From positions 62,001 through 126,000 of the forward strand of contig JBFWVF010000002.1 of the NCBI GenBank assembly GCA_050246875.1: a stretch of DNA of 64,000 nt, in the 5' to 3' direction. Within the stretch, counting starts at the first letter, position 1, and each line of letters starts with the position of its first letter. The notes beneath the pieces are model-generated. The model saw only the letters and a list, made by a program, of their open reading frames with translations, was not told where the DNA came from and made no database searches. This stretch comes from SHWB01 sp050246875 (GTDB lineage: Bacteria; Pseudomonadota; Alphaproteobacteria; UBA6615). Positions 1-8,537 of the stretch are shown here, piece by piece. Both the position numbers and the translations under genes were made by a program.

Positions 1-674
1 GGCAGGGGGGCGGCGGGCGGCGGCACGGCGCCATACTCGCCGTCGCGCTCGACCGTCCAGGCGTTGAAGGCGGCGCTGCCGTCGAGCAGCACCGAGCCGC
101 GCGCATTCACCGCCGCCAGCGCGCCGACGGTCAGCCCCGACTCATGGACGATCGAGGCGCTGCCGAGCCCGCCCTTGAGGCCGCCCGCCATCGCGCCATG
201 GCCGGCGCCGGCCGTGCCGAGGGCGAAATCCGCGCCCGCCGCGTCGCAGGCGGCCACGGCCAGCGCCCGATAGGGGTTGGGCAGATCGGGCCGCGCCGTC
301 CATGCCTTGTCGCCGCCGTTGAGCAGATCGAACAGGATCGCCTGCGGCACCACCGGCACGCGCGCATTTCCGACCGGAAAGCCACGGCACTGCGACGCCA
401 GCCACGCCATGACGCCGCCGGCCGCGTCGAGGCCGAAGGCCGAGCCGCCCGACAGCACGAGACCATGCACCGCCGTCACGACGCCGTCGGGCGCCAGCGC
501 CGCCGTCTCGCGCGTGCCGGTGCCGCCGCCGCGAATGTCGACGGCGGCGACGAAATCTTCTTCCTGCGGCAACACCACGGTCACGCCGCTGCGGATCGCC
601 TCGTCCTGCGCGTTGCCGACGGCGAGGCCGGGCACGTCGGTCAGCAGATTGCGCGCGCCGGTCCGCAGGATCAC
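1..674 (-). CDS. P1 family (DmpA/NylC-like) peptidase, 3' end outside window
   Basis: Partial gene: about 224 codons are visible, running off the left edge. It starts with GTG at 674, whose bases overlap the TGA of the M20 peptidase gene upstream (GTGA, 4-base overlap), so translation is probably coupled. The translation shows features typical of peptidase family S58 (L-aminopeptidase/D-esterase, nylon-oligomer hydrolase): a start like NLLTDVPGLAVGNAQD, a GGGTGTRET loop, an HGLVLSGGSAFGLDAAGG segment and AGAGHGAMAGGLKGG. Family members self-cleave before a Ser/Thr nucleophile about 250-270 residues in, which lies beyond the window and cannot be checked. Likely a cytoplasmic aminopeptidase or amidase of unknown substrate; the family is confident, the substrate is not. 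Confidence 0.85.
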   Translation of the reverse strand, partial: MILRTGARNLLTDVPGLAVGNAQDEAIRSGVTVVLPQEEDFVAAVDIRGGGTGTRETAALAPDGVVTAVHGLVLSGGSAFGLDAAGGVMAWLASQCRGFPVGNARVPVVPQAILFDLLNGGDKAWTARPDLPNPYRALAVAACDAAGADFALGTAGAGHGAMAGGLKGGLGSASIVHESGLTVGALAAVNARGSVLLDGSAAFNAWTVERDGEYGAVPPPAAPL

Positions 675-1954
675 GCCAGCGTTCCCAGCAGGCGGGCGGC
701 GGCGAGCGCCATCACCTGCGCCGACTGCACGAGGTCGTCGATCGCCACATGCTCGTCGGGCTGGTGCGCCAGTTCCAGCCGGCCGGGCCCGTAGGCGACG
801 CAGTCGTGGAGATGGCCGAAGCGGGCGATGTGCTTCTGGTCGTAGGTGCCGGGCGAGGCGACGTGGCGCGACGGCGCGCCGAGCACGCGGGCGATGGCGC
901 CGTCGAGCGCGCGCACTACCGGCGCGTCGGGCGCGGTCATGGTCGGATCGACGGCCCAGATGTCGGCGAGGCTGTAATCCAGGCCCGGCCGCTCGCGGCG
1001 CACGGCCTCCAGCAGGGCAACGAACTCGCCACGCACGTCTTCCAGCCTCTCTTCGACGAGGAAGCGGCGGTCGAGCACGGCGCGGCAGCGGTCGGCGACC
1101 AGTGCCGAGGGATAGCCCGAGGCCAGCTCGGCCTCGCCGCCGTGCAGCGAGTTCCAGTTGAGCGTCGAGGCGCGCGCGCCCTCGGGGATCACCGGCATCG
1201 CCGTGCGGCGGGCGGCAAGGCGCGGGTACAGCTCGCGCTCGACGCGGTCGAGCACGGCCGCCATGTCGCGGATCGCCGAGCGGCCTAGGAAGGGCATCGA
1301 GCCATGCGCGATGCGGCCGCGCAGCTCCAGCGTCGCCCACCACACGCCGCGGTGGCCGAGGCAGACGCAGTCCTTGTTCAGCGGCTCGGGAATGATGACG
1401 TGGTCGACGCGCGGCGGCGAGAAGTAGCCACGCTGCGCCAGCCAGGCGACGCCGCCATAGCCGCCCGTCTCCTCGTCGGCCGTGCCGGAAATCTCGATGG
1501 CGCCGGCCGACAGCAGGCCCGCGTCGATCAGCGCCTCGGCGGCGACGATGGAAGCGGCGAGGCCGCCCTTCATGTCGGCCGTGCCGCGCCCCCACACCTT
1601 ACCGTCGCGGATCTCGCCGCCGAACGGGTCCACGGTCCAGCCGGCGCCGGCGGCGACGACGTCAATATGGCTGTTGAAGTGGACGGTCGGGCCGGGCCGG
1701 CCGCTCTCGTGACGACAGACGATGTTGAGGCGCGGATGGGCGTCGCTGTCGCCGGGCGAGCCCTCGGCACGCACGTACTCGCATTTGAACCGCCGCTTGC
1801 CGAGGCGCAGCGCCAGCGCCTCGCAGCACTCGGCATAGGCGTCGCCCGGCGGGTTGACCGAAGGGATGCGGACCAGCGCCGAGGTCAGCCTCGCGACCTC
1901 GTCGCGGCGGTCGGCCACGGCGGCGAGCAGGCGGTCGGCCACGGTGTCGAGCAT
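671..1954 (-). CDS. M20 family metallopeptidase (ArgE/DapE-like deacylase)
   Basis: 427 residues, usual length for dizinc M20 amidohydrolases. Metal-site motifs are in order: FNSHIDVV (His96, Asp98), GRGTADMKGG (Asp127), TADEETGG (Glu161/162), and a C-terminal His in the DEHVAIDDLV stretch. The family removes acyl groups from amino acids or cleaves small peptides. Because a true dapE lies at 20111, this one is more probably an acetylornithine-deacetylase-like or amide hydrolase of unknown substrate. It is coupled to the following P1 peptidase, so the two may act in sequence on one amide or peptide substrate (inference). It lies 48 bases after the FNR-type regulator on the same strand and could be cotranscribed. 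Confidence 0.85.
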   Translation of the reverse strand: MLDTVADRLLAAVADRRDEVARLTSALVRIPSVNPPGDAYAECCEALALRLGKRRFKCEYVRAEGSPGDSDAHPRLNIVCRHESGRPGPTVHFNSHIDVVAAGAGWTVDPFGGEIRDGKVWGRGTADMKGGLAASIVAAEALIDAGLLSAGAIEISGTADEETGGYGGVAWLAQRGYFSPPRVDHVIIPEPLNKDCVCLGHRGVWWATLELRGRIAHGSMPFLGRSAIRDMAAVLDRVERELYPRLAARRTAMPVIPEGARASTLNWNSLHGGEAELASGYPSALVADRCRAVLDRRFLVEERLEDVRGEFVALLEAVRRERPGLDYSLADIWAVDPTMTAPDAPVVRALDGAIARVLGAPSRHVASPGTYDQKHIARFGHLHDCVAYGPGRLELAHQPDEHVAIDDLVQSAQVMALAAARLLGTLA

Positions 1955-2002
1955 GGAGGAAGGCTAGGTGCGCCCTGCGAACCGGTCAACGCGGGCGCGT
2001 GT

Positions 2003-2761
2003 TCATCCGCCCTCGGCCAGCGCCTCCAGCGCGGCGCGGTCGCGCAGTTCGACGGCGCTGCTGGTCAGCAGGCGGATCGGGCCGCCGGTCTTGAGCGCGG
2101 TGAAGCAGCGGCTGACGGTCTCGACCGTCAGGCCGAGATAGTCGGCGATGTCGGCGCGGCCCATCGGCAGCCGGACGGGGCTCGCCGGCTCGCCGCGCGC
2201 GGCCTGGCGGCGCGACAGCAGCAGCAGGAAACTGGCGATCTTCTCCGTCGCCGTCTTGCGCCCGAGCAGCAGCATCTGGTCCTGCGCCTGGGCCAGTTCG
2301 TTCGACGCCATCTCCAGCAGGCGGTGCTCGAGGCGCGGCAGGCGTTCAAGCAGCCCCTCGAAGCGGCCGCGGGGAAAGCGGCAGAGCGTCACGTCGCCGA
2401 CAGCCTCGGCGGTATGGGCATAGGCCTCGTTCATGGCGAGGCCGAGGAAGTCACCGGGAAAGAGGAAGCCGGTGATCTGCCGGCGTCCGTCCGGCAGCAA
2501 CTTGTAGAGCTTCACCGTTCCGCCGGTGAGGTTGTAGAGCGCGCCGGCCGGCTCGCCCTCGCCGAAGATGTCGGTACCATCGGCCGCCGCCACACGCGCG
2601 GCCATAGCATCGAGCCGGACGAGTTCGTCGTCGCTCAGGGCGGCACAGACCGCGCGCGGCCGCACCCCGCAATTGCGGCACGCCGCGCTGAGCATGCCGC
2701 CCTCGCAGCAATCGGCCACGCCGGCCGCGGACTTCACCGCATGCAGGCCGGTCGGCGTCAT
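2003..2761 (-). CDS. FNR/FnrL-type oxygen-sensing Crp-family transcription regulator
   Basis: 252 residues. An N-terminal cysteine cluster (Cys28-x2-Cys31-x7-Cys39) plus an internal Cys127 matches the four-cysteine spacing of alphaproteobacterial FnrL/FnrN, which hold an oxygen-labile [4Fe-4S] cluster. A cyclic-nucleotide-type beta roll follows (about 45-130), then a dimer helix and a winged helix with the recognition element VETVSRCF, the E-x-x-S-R pattern that reads TTGAT half-sites. Expected to switch genes for low-oxygen respiration. The promoter region carries an FNR box at the class II position, suggesting autoregulation. Two extra cysteines (18, 19) precede the cluster. FNR-class assignment is strong; targets beyond this intergenic region are not visible. 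Confidence 0.9.
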   Translation of the reverse strand: MTPTGLHAVKSAAGVADCCEGGMLSAACRNCGVRPRAVCAALSDDELVRLDAMAARVAAADGTDIFGEGEPAGALYNLTGGTVKLYKLLPDGRRQITGFLFPGDFLGLAMNEAYAHTAEAVGDVTLCRFPRGRFEGLLERLPRLEHRLLEMASNELAQAQDQMLLLGRKTATEKIASFLLLLSRRQAARGEPASPVRLPMGRADIADYLGLTVETVSRCFTALKTGGPIRLLTSSAVELRDRAALEALAEGG

Positions 2762-2785
2762 GGTCGTCGCCCTCGCATCGGGTGG

Positions 2786-2829
2786 ATTTTACACCGAATC
2801 CTGTGGTTTCCCACATTGATCCAGAGCAA
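2786..2829 (-). promoter_or_regulatory. FNR box and -10 of the fnr-type gene (autoregulatory class II promoter)
   Basis: TTGAT-CCAG-AGCAA at 2816-2829 matches the FNR/FixK consensus TTGAT-N4-ATCAA with one mismatch. On the minus strand a TAAAAT hexamer sits at 2791-2786. A start site about 6-7 bases further on would lie roughly 42-43 bases from the box centre, the class II activator spacing, leaving a leader of about 18 bases before the ATG at 2761. This is seen in the sequence; functional use is inferred. Confidence 0.7.
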
Positions 2830-2872
2830 TTTCCGCGGCAGCCACGGCACCGCTCCGGGACGGCCGTACCCC

Positions 2873-2886
2873 TTGACGCAGGTCAA
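2873..2886 (+). promoter_or_regulatory. FNR box upstream of GNAT-like gene
   Basis: TTGAC-GCAG-GTCAA, a perfect inverted repeat with the form common in alphaproteobacterial FnrL/FixK targets. Its centre is about 58 bases before the ATG at 2938. A start near 2921 would place the box at -41.5; the only -10 candidate there (CACAGT, 2909-2914) is weak. Confidence 0.7.
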
Positions 2887-2937
2887 AGACGCGGCATCCG
2901 CCGCGCCGCACAGTGCGGGCGTCCTGAGGATGCCGCC

Positions 2938-3399
2938 ATGCACAGCCGCCTCGTCGCCCGTCGCCTGCCGCTCGAACGTCTCGAACAGGCCTTTGCCCTC
3001 GTCCGGGCGCTCGACCCGGCGCTGAGCGTCGAGCGTTGGCGGGCCTTCGCGCGCCGCGCCGTCGACGCGGCGCCGGACGAGGCGGGGATCGTCGTTCTCG
3101 AAACGCCGGACGGCTACCTCCACGGCCTGTTCTCCTGGCGCCGCGTCGACCGCCTGCTCGAAGGGCCTACGCTCGTCGTGGAAAATCTCGTGACCGCCGA
3201 TCTGGGCGTCGGCGGCCTGACGGCGAGCCGGCTCGCCGACGCGATCGAGGCGCTCGCGCGCGAGGTCGGGTGTCGCAGCCTGCGGATCGAGGTCGGGCGC
3301 CGCCACCGCGACGAGCGCCTGCCCGGACGCATCGCCGAGGCGCTGGGACTGGCCGGTGCGAGGCCCGGCACGCTGGGCTTCGTCAAGCCGCTCGCCTGA
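2938..3399 (+). CDS. GNAT-like N-acetyltransferase domain protein
   Basis: 153 residues from the ATG at 2938, chosen because GAGGA lies just upstream; an in-frame ATG at 2782 would run through both FNR boxes. The fold pattern looks like a single GNAT domain: an alpha/beta start, a central strand ending VVENLVTADLGVGG, then an LADAIEALAREVGC helix and an LRIEVG strand. The usual acetyl-CoA loop (Q/R-x-x-G-x-G/A) is only loosely kept (GVGGLTA), so acetyltransferase activity is uncertain. It is divergent from the FNR-type gene and preceded by a strong FNR box, so it is probably expressed at low oxygen. Substrate unknown. Confidence 0.65.
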   Translation: MHSRLVARRLPLERLEQAFALVRALDPALSVERWRAFARRAVDAAPDEAGIVVLETPDGYLHGLFSWRRVDRLLEGPTLVVENLVTADLGVGGLTASRLADAIEALAREVGCRSLRIEVGRRHRDERLPGRIAEALGLAGARPGTLGFVKPLA

Positions 3400-3453
3400 G
3401 CCCCAGTCCTGAGCCCCGGTTGCGCCGCCGGGACCGGTGGCTAGACTGCGGGC

Positions 3454-4668
3454 ATGTCGCTCCCCGCCCCCGCACTCGTCGCCGGCGCCCTGCCGCCGGT
3501 GCGCCTGCTCGCCGGCCGCGCCCGGCGCGTCGCCGCCGGACACCCCTGGGTCTTCGCCAACGAAATCGACATGGCGCGGGCCAAGGGCCGCATCGAGCCC
3601 GGCTCGCTGGTGCTCATCGAGGACGACAACGGGCGCGCCGTCGGTATCGCCACCTTCAACCCGCACCCGCTGATCGCCGCCCGCCTGCTGACGCGCGACG
3701 CGGGCGCGACCATCGACGCCGATTTCCTCGCCGCGAGGCTGGCCCGCGCACTCGCCGTGCGCGAGGCGCTCTACGCCGTGCCCTACTACCGCCTCGTCCA
3801 TGCCGAGGCGGACGGATTGCCCGGCGCCATCGTCGACCGCTTCGGCGACACCGTGGTCCTGCAGCTCAACACCGCCGGCATGGAGCGTCTCGTCGAGCCG
3901 CTGGTGGCGGCGCTCGACCGCGTGCTCGCGCCGCGCGCCATCGTGCTGCGCAACGACACCGCCGTGCGGGAACTGGAAGGTCTCGACCAGTACGTGCGAG
4001 TGGTACGCGGCGACGGCGGCGGCCCGATCGAGGTGCTGGAGAACGGCTGCACCTTCTTCGCCGACGTGGCCGGCGGGCAGAAGACGGGCTGGTTCTACGA
4101 CCAGCGGCACAACCGCGCGTTCGCCGCGGCGCTGGCGCGCGGCCGCCGCGTCGCCGACTTCTATACCTTCGCCGGCGGATTCGCCGTCGCGGCGGCGGTT
4201 GCCGGAGCCGCGCATGTCGACGCCTTCGACCGCTCGCAGCCGGCCCTCGACCTCGCCGCGCGCGCGGCGGTTGCGAGCGGCGTCGATGGGCGTGTCGCCA
4301 CGCACAAGGCGGAAACCTTCACGACGCTGGAACGCCTCGCCCGCGAGGGCACGCGCTACGGGCTCGTCATCGTCGACCCGCCGGCCTTCGTGAAATCGAA
4401 GAAGGATTTCCACGCCGGCGTGCGCGGCTACCGCAAGCTGGCGCGCCTCGCCGCCGCCGTTGTCGAGCCGGGCGGCTTCCTGCTCGCCGCCTCGTGCTCG
4501 CACCACGTCGATCCCGAGACCTTCGCCGACCAGGTGCGGCGCGGTCTCGCCGATGCACGGCGCGACGGCCGCATCCTGCGATCGGCCGGCGCGGCACCCG
4601 ACCATCCTGTCCATCCGTACCTGCCGGAAAGCGCCTATCTCAAGGCGCTGGTCCTGCAACTCGACTGA
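3454..4668 (+). CDS. rlmI: RlmI-family 23S rRNA (cytosine-5) methyltransferase
   Basis: 404 residues, the normal length of COG1092 enzymes. An N-terminal PUA-like RNA-binding domain (about 15-90, with GHPWVFANEI) is followed by an EEHGD-type linker domain and a Rossmann methyltransferase. Diagnostic motifs are GGQKTGWFYDQR (207-218), DFYTFAGGF (SAM site, about 235-243), VDPPAFVKSKKD (307-318) and ASCSHHV (about 346-352, with the candidate catalytic Cys348). E. coli RlmI makes m5C1962 in 23S rRNA; the same role is likely but the exact target base is inferred from family. It lies 54 bases after the GNAT-like gene; a separate promoter was not identified. Confidence 0.85.
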   Translation: MSLPAPALVAGALPPVRLLAGRARRVAAGHPWVFANEIDMARAKGRIEPGSLVLIEDDNGRAVGIATFNPHPLIAARLLTRDAGATIDADFLAARLARALAVREALYAVPYYRLVHAEADGLPGAIVDRFGDTVVLQLNTAGMERLVEPLVAALDRVLAPRAIVLRNDTAVRELEGLDQYVRVVRGDGGGPIEVLENGCTFFADVAGGQKTGWFYDQRHNRAFAAALARGRRVADFYTFAGGFAVAAAVAGAAHVDAFDRSQPALDLAARAAVASGVDGRVATHKAETFTTLERLAREGTRYGLVIVDPPAFVKSKKDFHAGVRGYRKLARLAAAVVEPGGFLLAASCSHHVDPETFADQVRRGLADARRDGRILRSAGAAPDHPVHPYLPESAYLKALVLQLD

Positions 4669-4714
4669 CCGCACGCCGGCCGCGGACAACACGGCGGCAC
4701 AGGAGGAGGCGACG

Positions 4715-5602
4715 ATGAACGTCTTCATGACCGGGGCGACCGGCTATATCGGCGGCGCCGTGGCGCTGAAGCTGCTGGCCGCCGGACACACCGTCACCGG
4801 CCTCGCCCGCACCGCGGAAAAGGCGGAGGGCCTGAAGCGCCTTGGCCTGATCCCCGTCCTCGGCACGCTCGACGACATCGAGACCATCGAGGCGGCCGCG
4901 CGCGCCGCCGACGCCGTCATCAACCTCGCCAGCACCAACCATCCGGTGTCGGCCCGCACCATCGTCGCGGCGCTGGCCGGCAGCGGCAAACCGTACATCC
5001 ACACCAGCGGCTCGTCGATCGTGGCCGACAATGCCGGCGGCGAGCGCAACGACACCGTGTACAGTGAGGACACGCCCTTCGCGCCGCTCGCCGACCGGGC
5101 CGGCTGGTTTGCGGTCGAACGGCAGATCGTGCTGCCGGCGGCGCAGCAGGGCGTGCGCTCGGTGGTGCTGACGCCGTGCATGATCTATGGCGACGGGCCG
5201 GGCCTCAATCGCGACAGCCTGCAGGTGCCGCTGATGATCCGCACGGCGCGCCAGTGGGGCGTCGCCGGCCATGTCGGCGCCGGCCGCAATGTCTGGTCGA
5301 ACGTGCATCTCAACGACTGCGCCGACGCCTACCTGCTGGCGCTGGAACGCGCGCCAGCGGGTTCGCTGTTCTATATCGAGGCCGGCGAGGCGGCGCTCGG
5401 CGACATCGCCGCCGCGATCAACCGCAAGCTCGGCTTCGGCAACGCCACGAAGAGCCTGTCGCTGCCCGAGGCGATGCGCGCCTGGGGACCGAACATGGCA
5501 TTGAGCCTCGGATCCAACAGCCGCATCCGCGCCGACAAGGCACGCGCCATGCTCGGCTGGGCGCCGCGCGGCCCGTCGCTGTTCGACATGCTGGCCGCCT
5601 GA
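4715..5602 (+). CDS. NAD(P)-binding atypical SDR / epimerase-like protein
   Basis: 295 residues, starting at the ATG just after AGGAGGAGG, an excellent ribosome site. The N-terminus MNVFMTGATGYIGG carries the extended-SDR dinucleotide motif G-x-x-G-x-x-G (7-13). Strand VINLAS and the C-terminal substrate-domain pattern resemble NAD-dependent epimerase/dehydratases and NmrA-like proteins. The classic YxxxK catalytic pair is not evident: the matching segment reads WFAVERQIV, so it may be a non-catalytic or atypical member. Convergent with the histidine kinase gene (13-base gap). Substrate unknown. Confidence 0.75.
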   Translation: MNVFMTGATGYIGGAVALKLLAAGHTVTGLARTAEKAEGLKRLGLIPVLGTLDDIETIEAAARAADAVINLASTNHPVSARTIVAALAGSGKPYIHTSGSSIVADNAGGERNDTVYSEDTPFAPLADRAGWFAVERQIVLPAAQQGVRSVVLTPCMIYGDGPGLNRDSLQVPLMIRTARQWGVAGHVGAGRNVWSNVHLNDCADAYLLALERAPAGSLFYIEAGEAALGDIAAAINRKLGFGNATKSLSLPEAMRAWGPNMALSLGSNSRIRADKARAMLGWAPRGPSLFDMLAA

Positions 5603-5615
5603 CGGCGCGCCGGCA

Positions 5616-7037
5616 TCACGCGTCCGGCGGCAACGGCAGCGTCAGGCGGAAGGTCGTTCCCTCCGCGCCGGTTGCGTGCAGTTCGATGTCGCCGCCATGG
5701 GCGCGCATGACGTCGCGCGCGATGACCAGGCCGAGGCCGGTGCCGCCGCGGCGCGAGGAACCGGCAAACGGCTCGAACAGCCGCTCGCGCGCCTGTGCAG
5801 CGAGACCGGGCCCGTCGTCCACGACGTCGACGGCAAGCGCGCCGGGCACCGCGCCGGCCGTCGCCAGTCGCACGCGCACGGTGGTCGCGCCGGCCTCGAA
5901 GGCATTGCGCGCGAGATTGGCGAAGACGCGCCAGAGCTGGTCGCGGTCAGCCTCGACGACGGCGGCGATGGAGACCTCGTTGGCGATGGCGCCGCCGGGA
6001 CCGCGTTCGTTGCCGGCGAGGATCGCGTGCTCGTCCGCGACCTGGTCGACGAGATCGCGCAGGCGGAACCGCGTGCGTTCGAGCGACGGCCCCGCGTCGC
6101 GCGCGAAGTCGAGCGTCTGCGTGCACAGGCCGATGGCGCGGTCGACGGCCTGGATCAGCGGCCCCGCAAGCCGCCGCACTTCCGGCTGCTGCAGCGTCGC
6201 CAGTCGGTCGGTCAGCAGCACCGCCGTCGACAGGATGCCGCGCAAATCGTGATTGATCTTGCCGACGGCCGAGCCGAGCGCCGCCAGGCGCGCCCGCTCG
6301 CCGAGCGAGGCGCGCACATCGCGCTGCATGCCGACTAGGGCCTGCTGCACGACGCCAAGTTCGTCGCGGCGCGCGGTCGGCGCCACGCCGGCGGCCTCGT
6401 CCTGCGGCGCGCGCGCGAAGTCGGCGACACCGCCGGCGATGCGGCCGAGCGGCCGCGCCACCAGCCAGCGCAGCACGAGATAGAGCAGCACGCCGGTGAT
6501 CAGCGAGATGACGATCGACAGCAGCAGCACGTTGCGTGAGTAGGTCAGCATTGCAGCGCACAGCCGTTCCTCGTCGAGCACCACCTCGACGACGAGGTCG
6601 GGCTCATTGGCCGGCGCGGCGATGACGCGCATGACGCGGTTGCGGCCGGCCAGCATGGTGCCCAGCGCCGCGCCGACGCGTGGCAACAGCGCCCGCTGGC
6701 GCAGATCGACGACCACCTCGACCGGCGGCGGCATGTCGGCGAACAGCAGCACGCGGCGGTCGGGACGGGCGAGCACGATGGCGCGCGCGCCGGCCAGCCG
6801 CAGCACCTCGTTCTTGGTGCCGCGCGCGATGGCGCCGTCGGGCATCGTCTCGATCGCCAGCGCCGCGAGGCGGGCTGCGGCGGCACGCTCGGCCAGCCAG
6901 TTGACGCGGAAATTGGCGATCGACGGCAGGTAGATCAGCACCTCGGCCAGCATGACGAACGCCACCGTCAGCGCCAGCAGGCGCGCGGACAGCGATTGCG
7001 TCAGGGGCGGCACGTCGATACGTGCGATTCCGGCCAT
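5616..7037 (-). CDS. Orphan sensor histidine kinase (HAMP, HisKA-like, HATPase)
   Basis: 473 residues from the ATG at 7037; an in-frame TTG at 7058 is a possible alternative and neither has a clear ribosome site. There are two transmembrane segments (about 20-40 and 170-192) around a periplasmic domain of about 130 residues, then a HAMP region, an H box INHDLRGIL (phospho-His about 263), an N box (NLARNAFEAGA) and G boxes (VVDDGPGL, GTGLGLVI). The H box HDLR is a known variant of HELR. No response regulator gene is adjacent, so its partner must be encoded elsewhere. The signal sensed is unknown. Confidence 0.85.
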   Translation of the reverse strand: MAGIARIDVPPLTQSLSARLLALTVAFVMLAEVLIYLPSIANFRVNWLAERAAAARLAALAIETMPDGAIARGTKNEVLRLAGARAIVLARPDRRVLLFADMPPPVEVVVDLRQRALLPRVGAALGTMLAGRNRVMRVIAAPANEPDLVVEVVLDEERLCAAMLTYSRNVLLLSIVISLITGVLLYLVLRWLVARPLGRIAGGVADFARAPQDEAAGVAPTARRDELGVVQQALVGMQRDVRASLGERARLAALGSAVGKINHDLRGILSTAVLLTDRLATLQQPEVRRLAGPLIQAVDRAIGLCTQTLDFARDAGPSLERTRFRLRDLVDQVADEHAILAGNERGPGGAIANEVSIAAVVEADRDQLWRVFANLARNAFEAGATTVRVRLATAGAVPGALAVDVVDDGPGLAAQARERLFEPFAGSSRRGGTGLGLVIARDVMRAHGGDIELHATGAEGTTFRLTLPLPPDA

Positions 7038-7091
7038 GAATCGTTCATAGCATAACAAGCTGATGTGGAACGTACCGTTCGCGCATGCACG

Positions 7092-8528
7092 CTAGGGAAG
7101 CAGCCGCAGCAGGCGCACCAGGGCGCGCGTCGTCGGCGAGAACAGCGCGTCCTCGTACCAGGCACCCGCCGCCCTTTTGCCGGCCTCACCGAGGGTCGGG
7201 TACGGCGCCACCACGGCCGCCATCGCCGACAGCTTCAGGCCGCGCGACAGGGCCAGCACCCAGGGCTGGATCAGCTCGCCGGCGTGGGCACCCGCGATGC
7301 TGCAGCCGAGGATGCGTCCGGCGCGCCCGGCGACGACCTTGACCATGCCGGCGGTGCGCCGCTCGGCACGCGCGCGGTCGTTGTCGGCGAACGGCGCGAC
7401 GGTGACGCGCACGCGGTCGCCGTGGCGGGCGCGCGCCTGTGCCTCGGTGAGGCCGACATGGGCAAGCTCCGGGTCGGTGTAGGTGACCCAGGGAACGGCG
7501 CGCGGCGTGGCGTCGACCGGCAGGCGGAACAGCGCGTTGCGGACGACGAGGCCGGCGTGCCAGCCGGCCACGTGGGTAAACTGGAGGCCGCCGGCGACGT
7601 CGCCGACCGCCCAGACGCGGCGGTTGGTGGTGCGCAGGCGGCGGTCGACGACGAGGCCGCGCGGGCCAGTGGCGATGCCGGCGGCCGCGAGGCCAAGATC
7701 CTCGACGTTGGGGCGGCGGCCGACCGCGACGAGGATGTCGCTGCCGGCCAGCCGGCGCTCGGCCCCATCGGGGCCGGCGACCGCCAGCGCGATGCCGCCA
7801 TCGGCGCCACGCTCGACGCGGCCGACCCTGGTGCCCTCGTGGATGGCGACACCCTCGGCGACCAGGGCGTCGCGCACCACGGTGGCCAGCGCAGGATCGT
7901 CGTTGCCGAGGCAGCGCTGCGCCTCGACGACCGTCACCGCGCTGCCGAGGCGGCGAAAGGCCTGCGCCAGTTCCATGCCGATCGGCCCGCCGCCGACGAC
8001 CAGCAGGTGCCGCGGCAGCGTCGCGCGCTCGAAGATCGTCTCGTTGGTCTCGTAGGGCACCGTGTCGAGGCCGGGAATCGGCGGCACCGCCGCGCGCGAG
8101 CCGGTGGCGACGACGAAGCGCCGGGCGACGACGCGCGTTCCGTCGTCGCCCGCGACCTCGCGCGGCCCCACAAAGCGCGCGTGGCGGGGAATGACCCGCA
8201 CCCCAAGCCCCTCGAAGCGCTCGACGGAATCGTGCGGCGCGATCTGCGCGATGACGTCGTGGACATGGGCGCGCACGCGGGCGAAGTCGACGCTGGCGGG
8301 CGCGCGGTCGATGCCCAGCGCCGCGGCGCGCGCCGCGCCCGTGGCCGCCGCGGCGGCGGCCAGCAGCGCCTTCGAGGGCACGCAGCCGGAATTGAGGCAG
8401 TCGCCGCCCATCCGGGCGCGCTCGAACAGCACCACCGACAGGCCGAGCCGCGCCGCGCCGGCGGCGACCGACAGGCCGCCGGAACCGGCGCCGATGACGC
8501 AGAGGTCCGCGCGGATGGTCTCGCCCAT
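7092..8528 (-). CDS. FAD-dependent pyridine nucleotide-disulfide oxidoreductase (MerA/Lpd-like)
   Basis: 478 residues. FAD-binding CVIGAGSGGLS at the N-terminus, redox-active GGDCLNSGCVPSK (Cys44/Cys49), NAD(P)-binding LLVVGGGPIGMELA, and a second FAD motif VWAVGDVAG. In lipoamide dehydrogenase and glutathione reductase the C-terminal dimer domain supplies a catalytic His-Glu; here the segment reads PYPTLGEAG, with Tyr where His is expected, as in mercuric reductase. It lacks both the heavy-metal-binding N-domain and the C-terminal Cys pair of MerA, so mercury reduction is not supported. The stop-to-start gap with the TVP38 gene upstream is 9 bases. Similar reductases are often found next to or fused with TVP38 proteins in other bacteria. 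Substrate unknown. Confidence 0.85.
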   Translation of the reverse strand: MGETIRADLCVIGAGSGGLSVAAGAARLGLSVVLFERARMGGDCLNSGCVPSKALLAAAAAATGAARAAALGIDRAPASVDFARVRAHVHDVIAQIAPHDSVERFEGLGVRVIPRHARFVGPREVAGDDGTRVVARRFVVATGSRAAVPPIPGLDTVPYETNETIFERATLPRHLLVVGGGPIGMELAQAFRRLGSAVTVVEAQRCLGNDDPALATVVRDALVAEGVAIHEGTRVGRVERGADGGIALAVAGPDGAERRLAGSDILVAVGRRPNVEDLGLAAAGIATGPRGLVVDRRLRTTNRRVWAVGDVAGGLQFTHVAGWHAGLVVRNALFRLPVDATPRAVPWVTYTDPELAHVGLTEAQARARHGDRVRVTVAPFADNDRARAERRTAGMVKVVAGRAGRILGCSIAGAHAGELIQPWVLALSRGLKLSAMAAVVAPYPTLGEAGKRAAGAWYEDALFSPTTRALVRLLRLLP

Positions 8529-8537
8529 GGCCGCAGC

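Noticed and set aside
7092..8528. Mercuric reductase (merA)
   Set aside because: No heavy-metal-binding N-domain, no C-terminal vicinal Cys pair, and no mer genes nearby.
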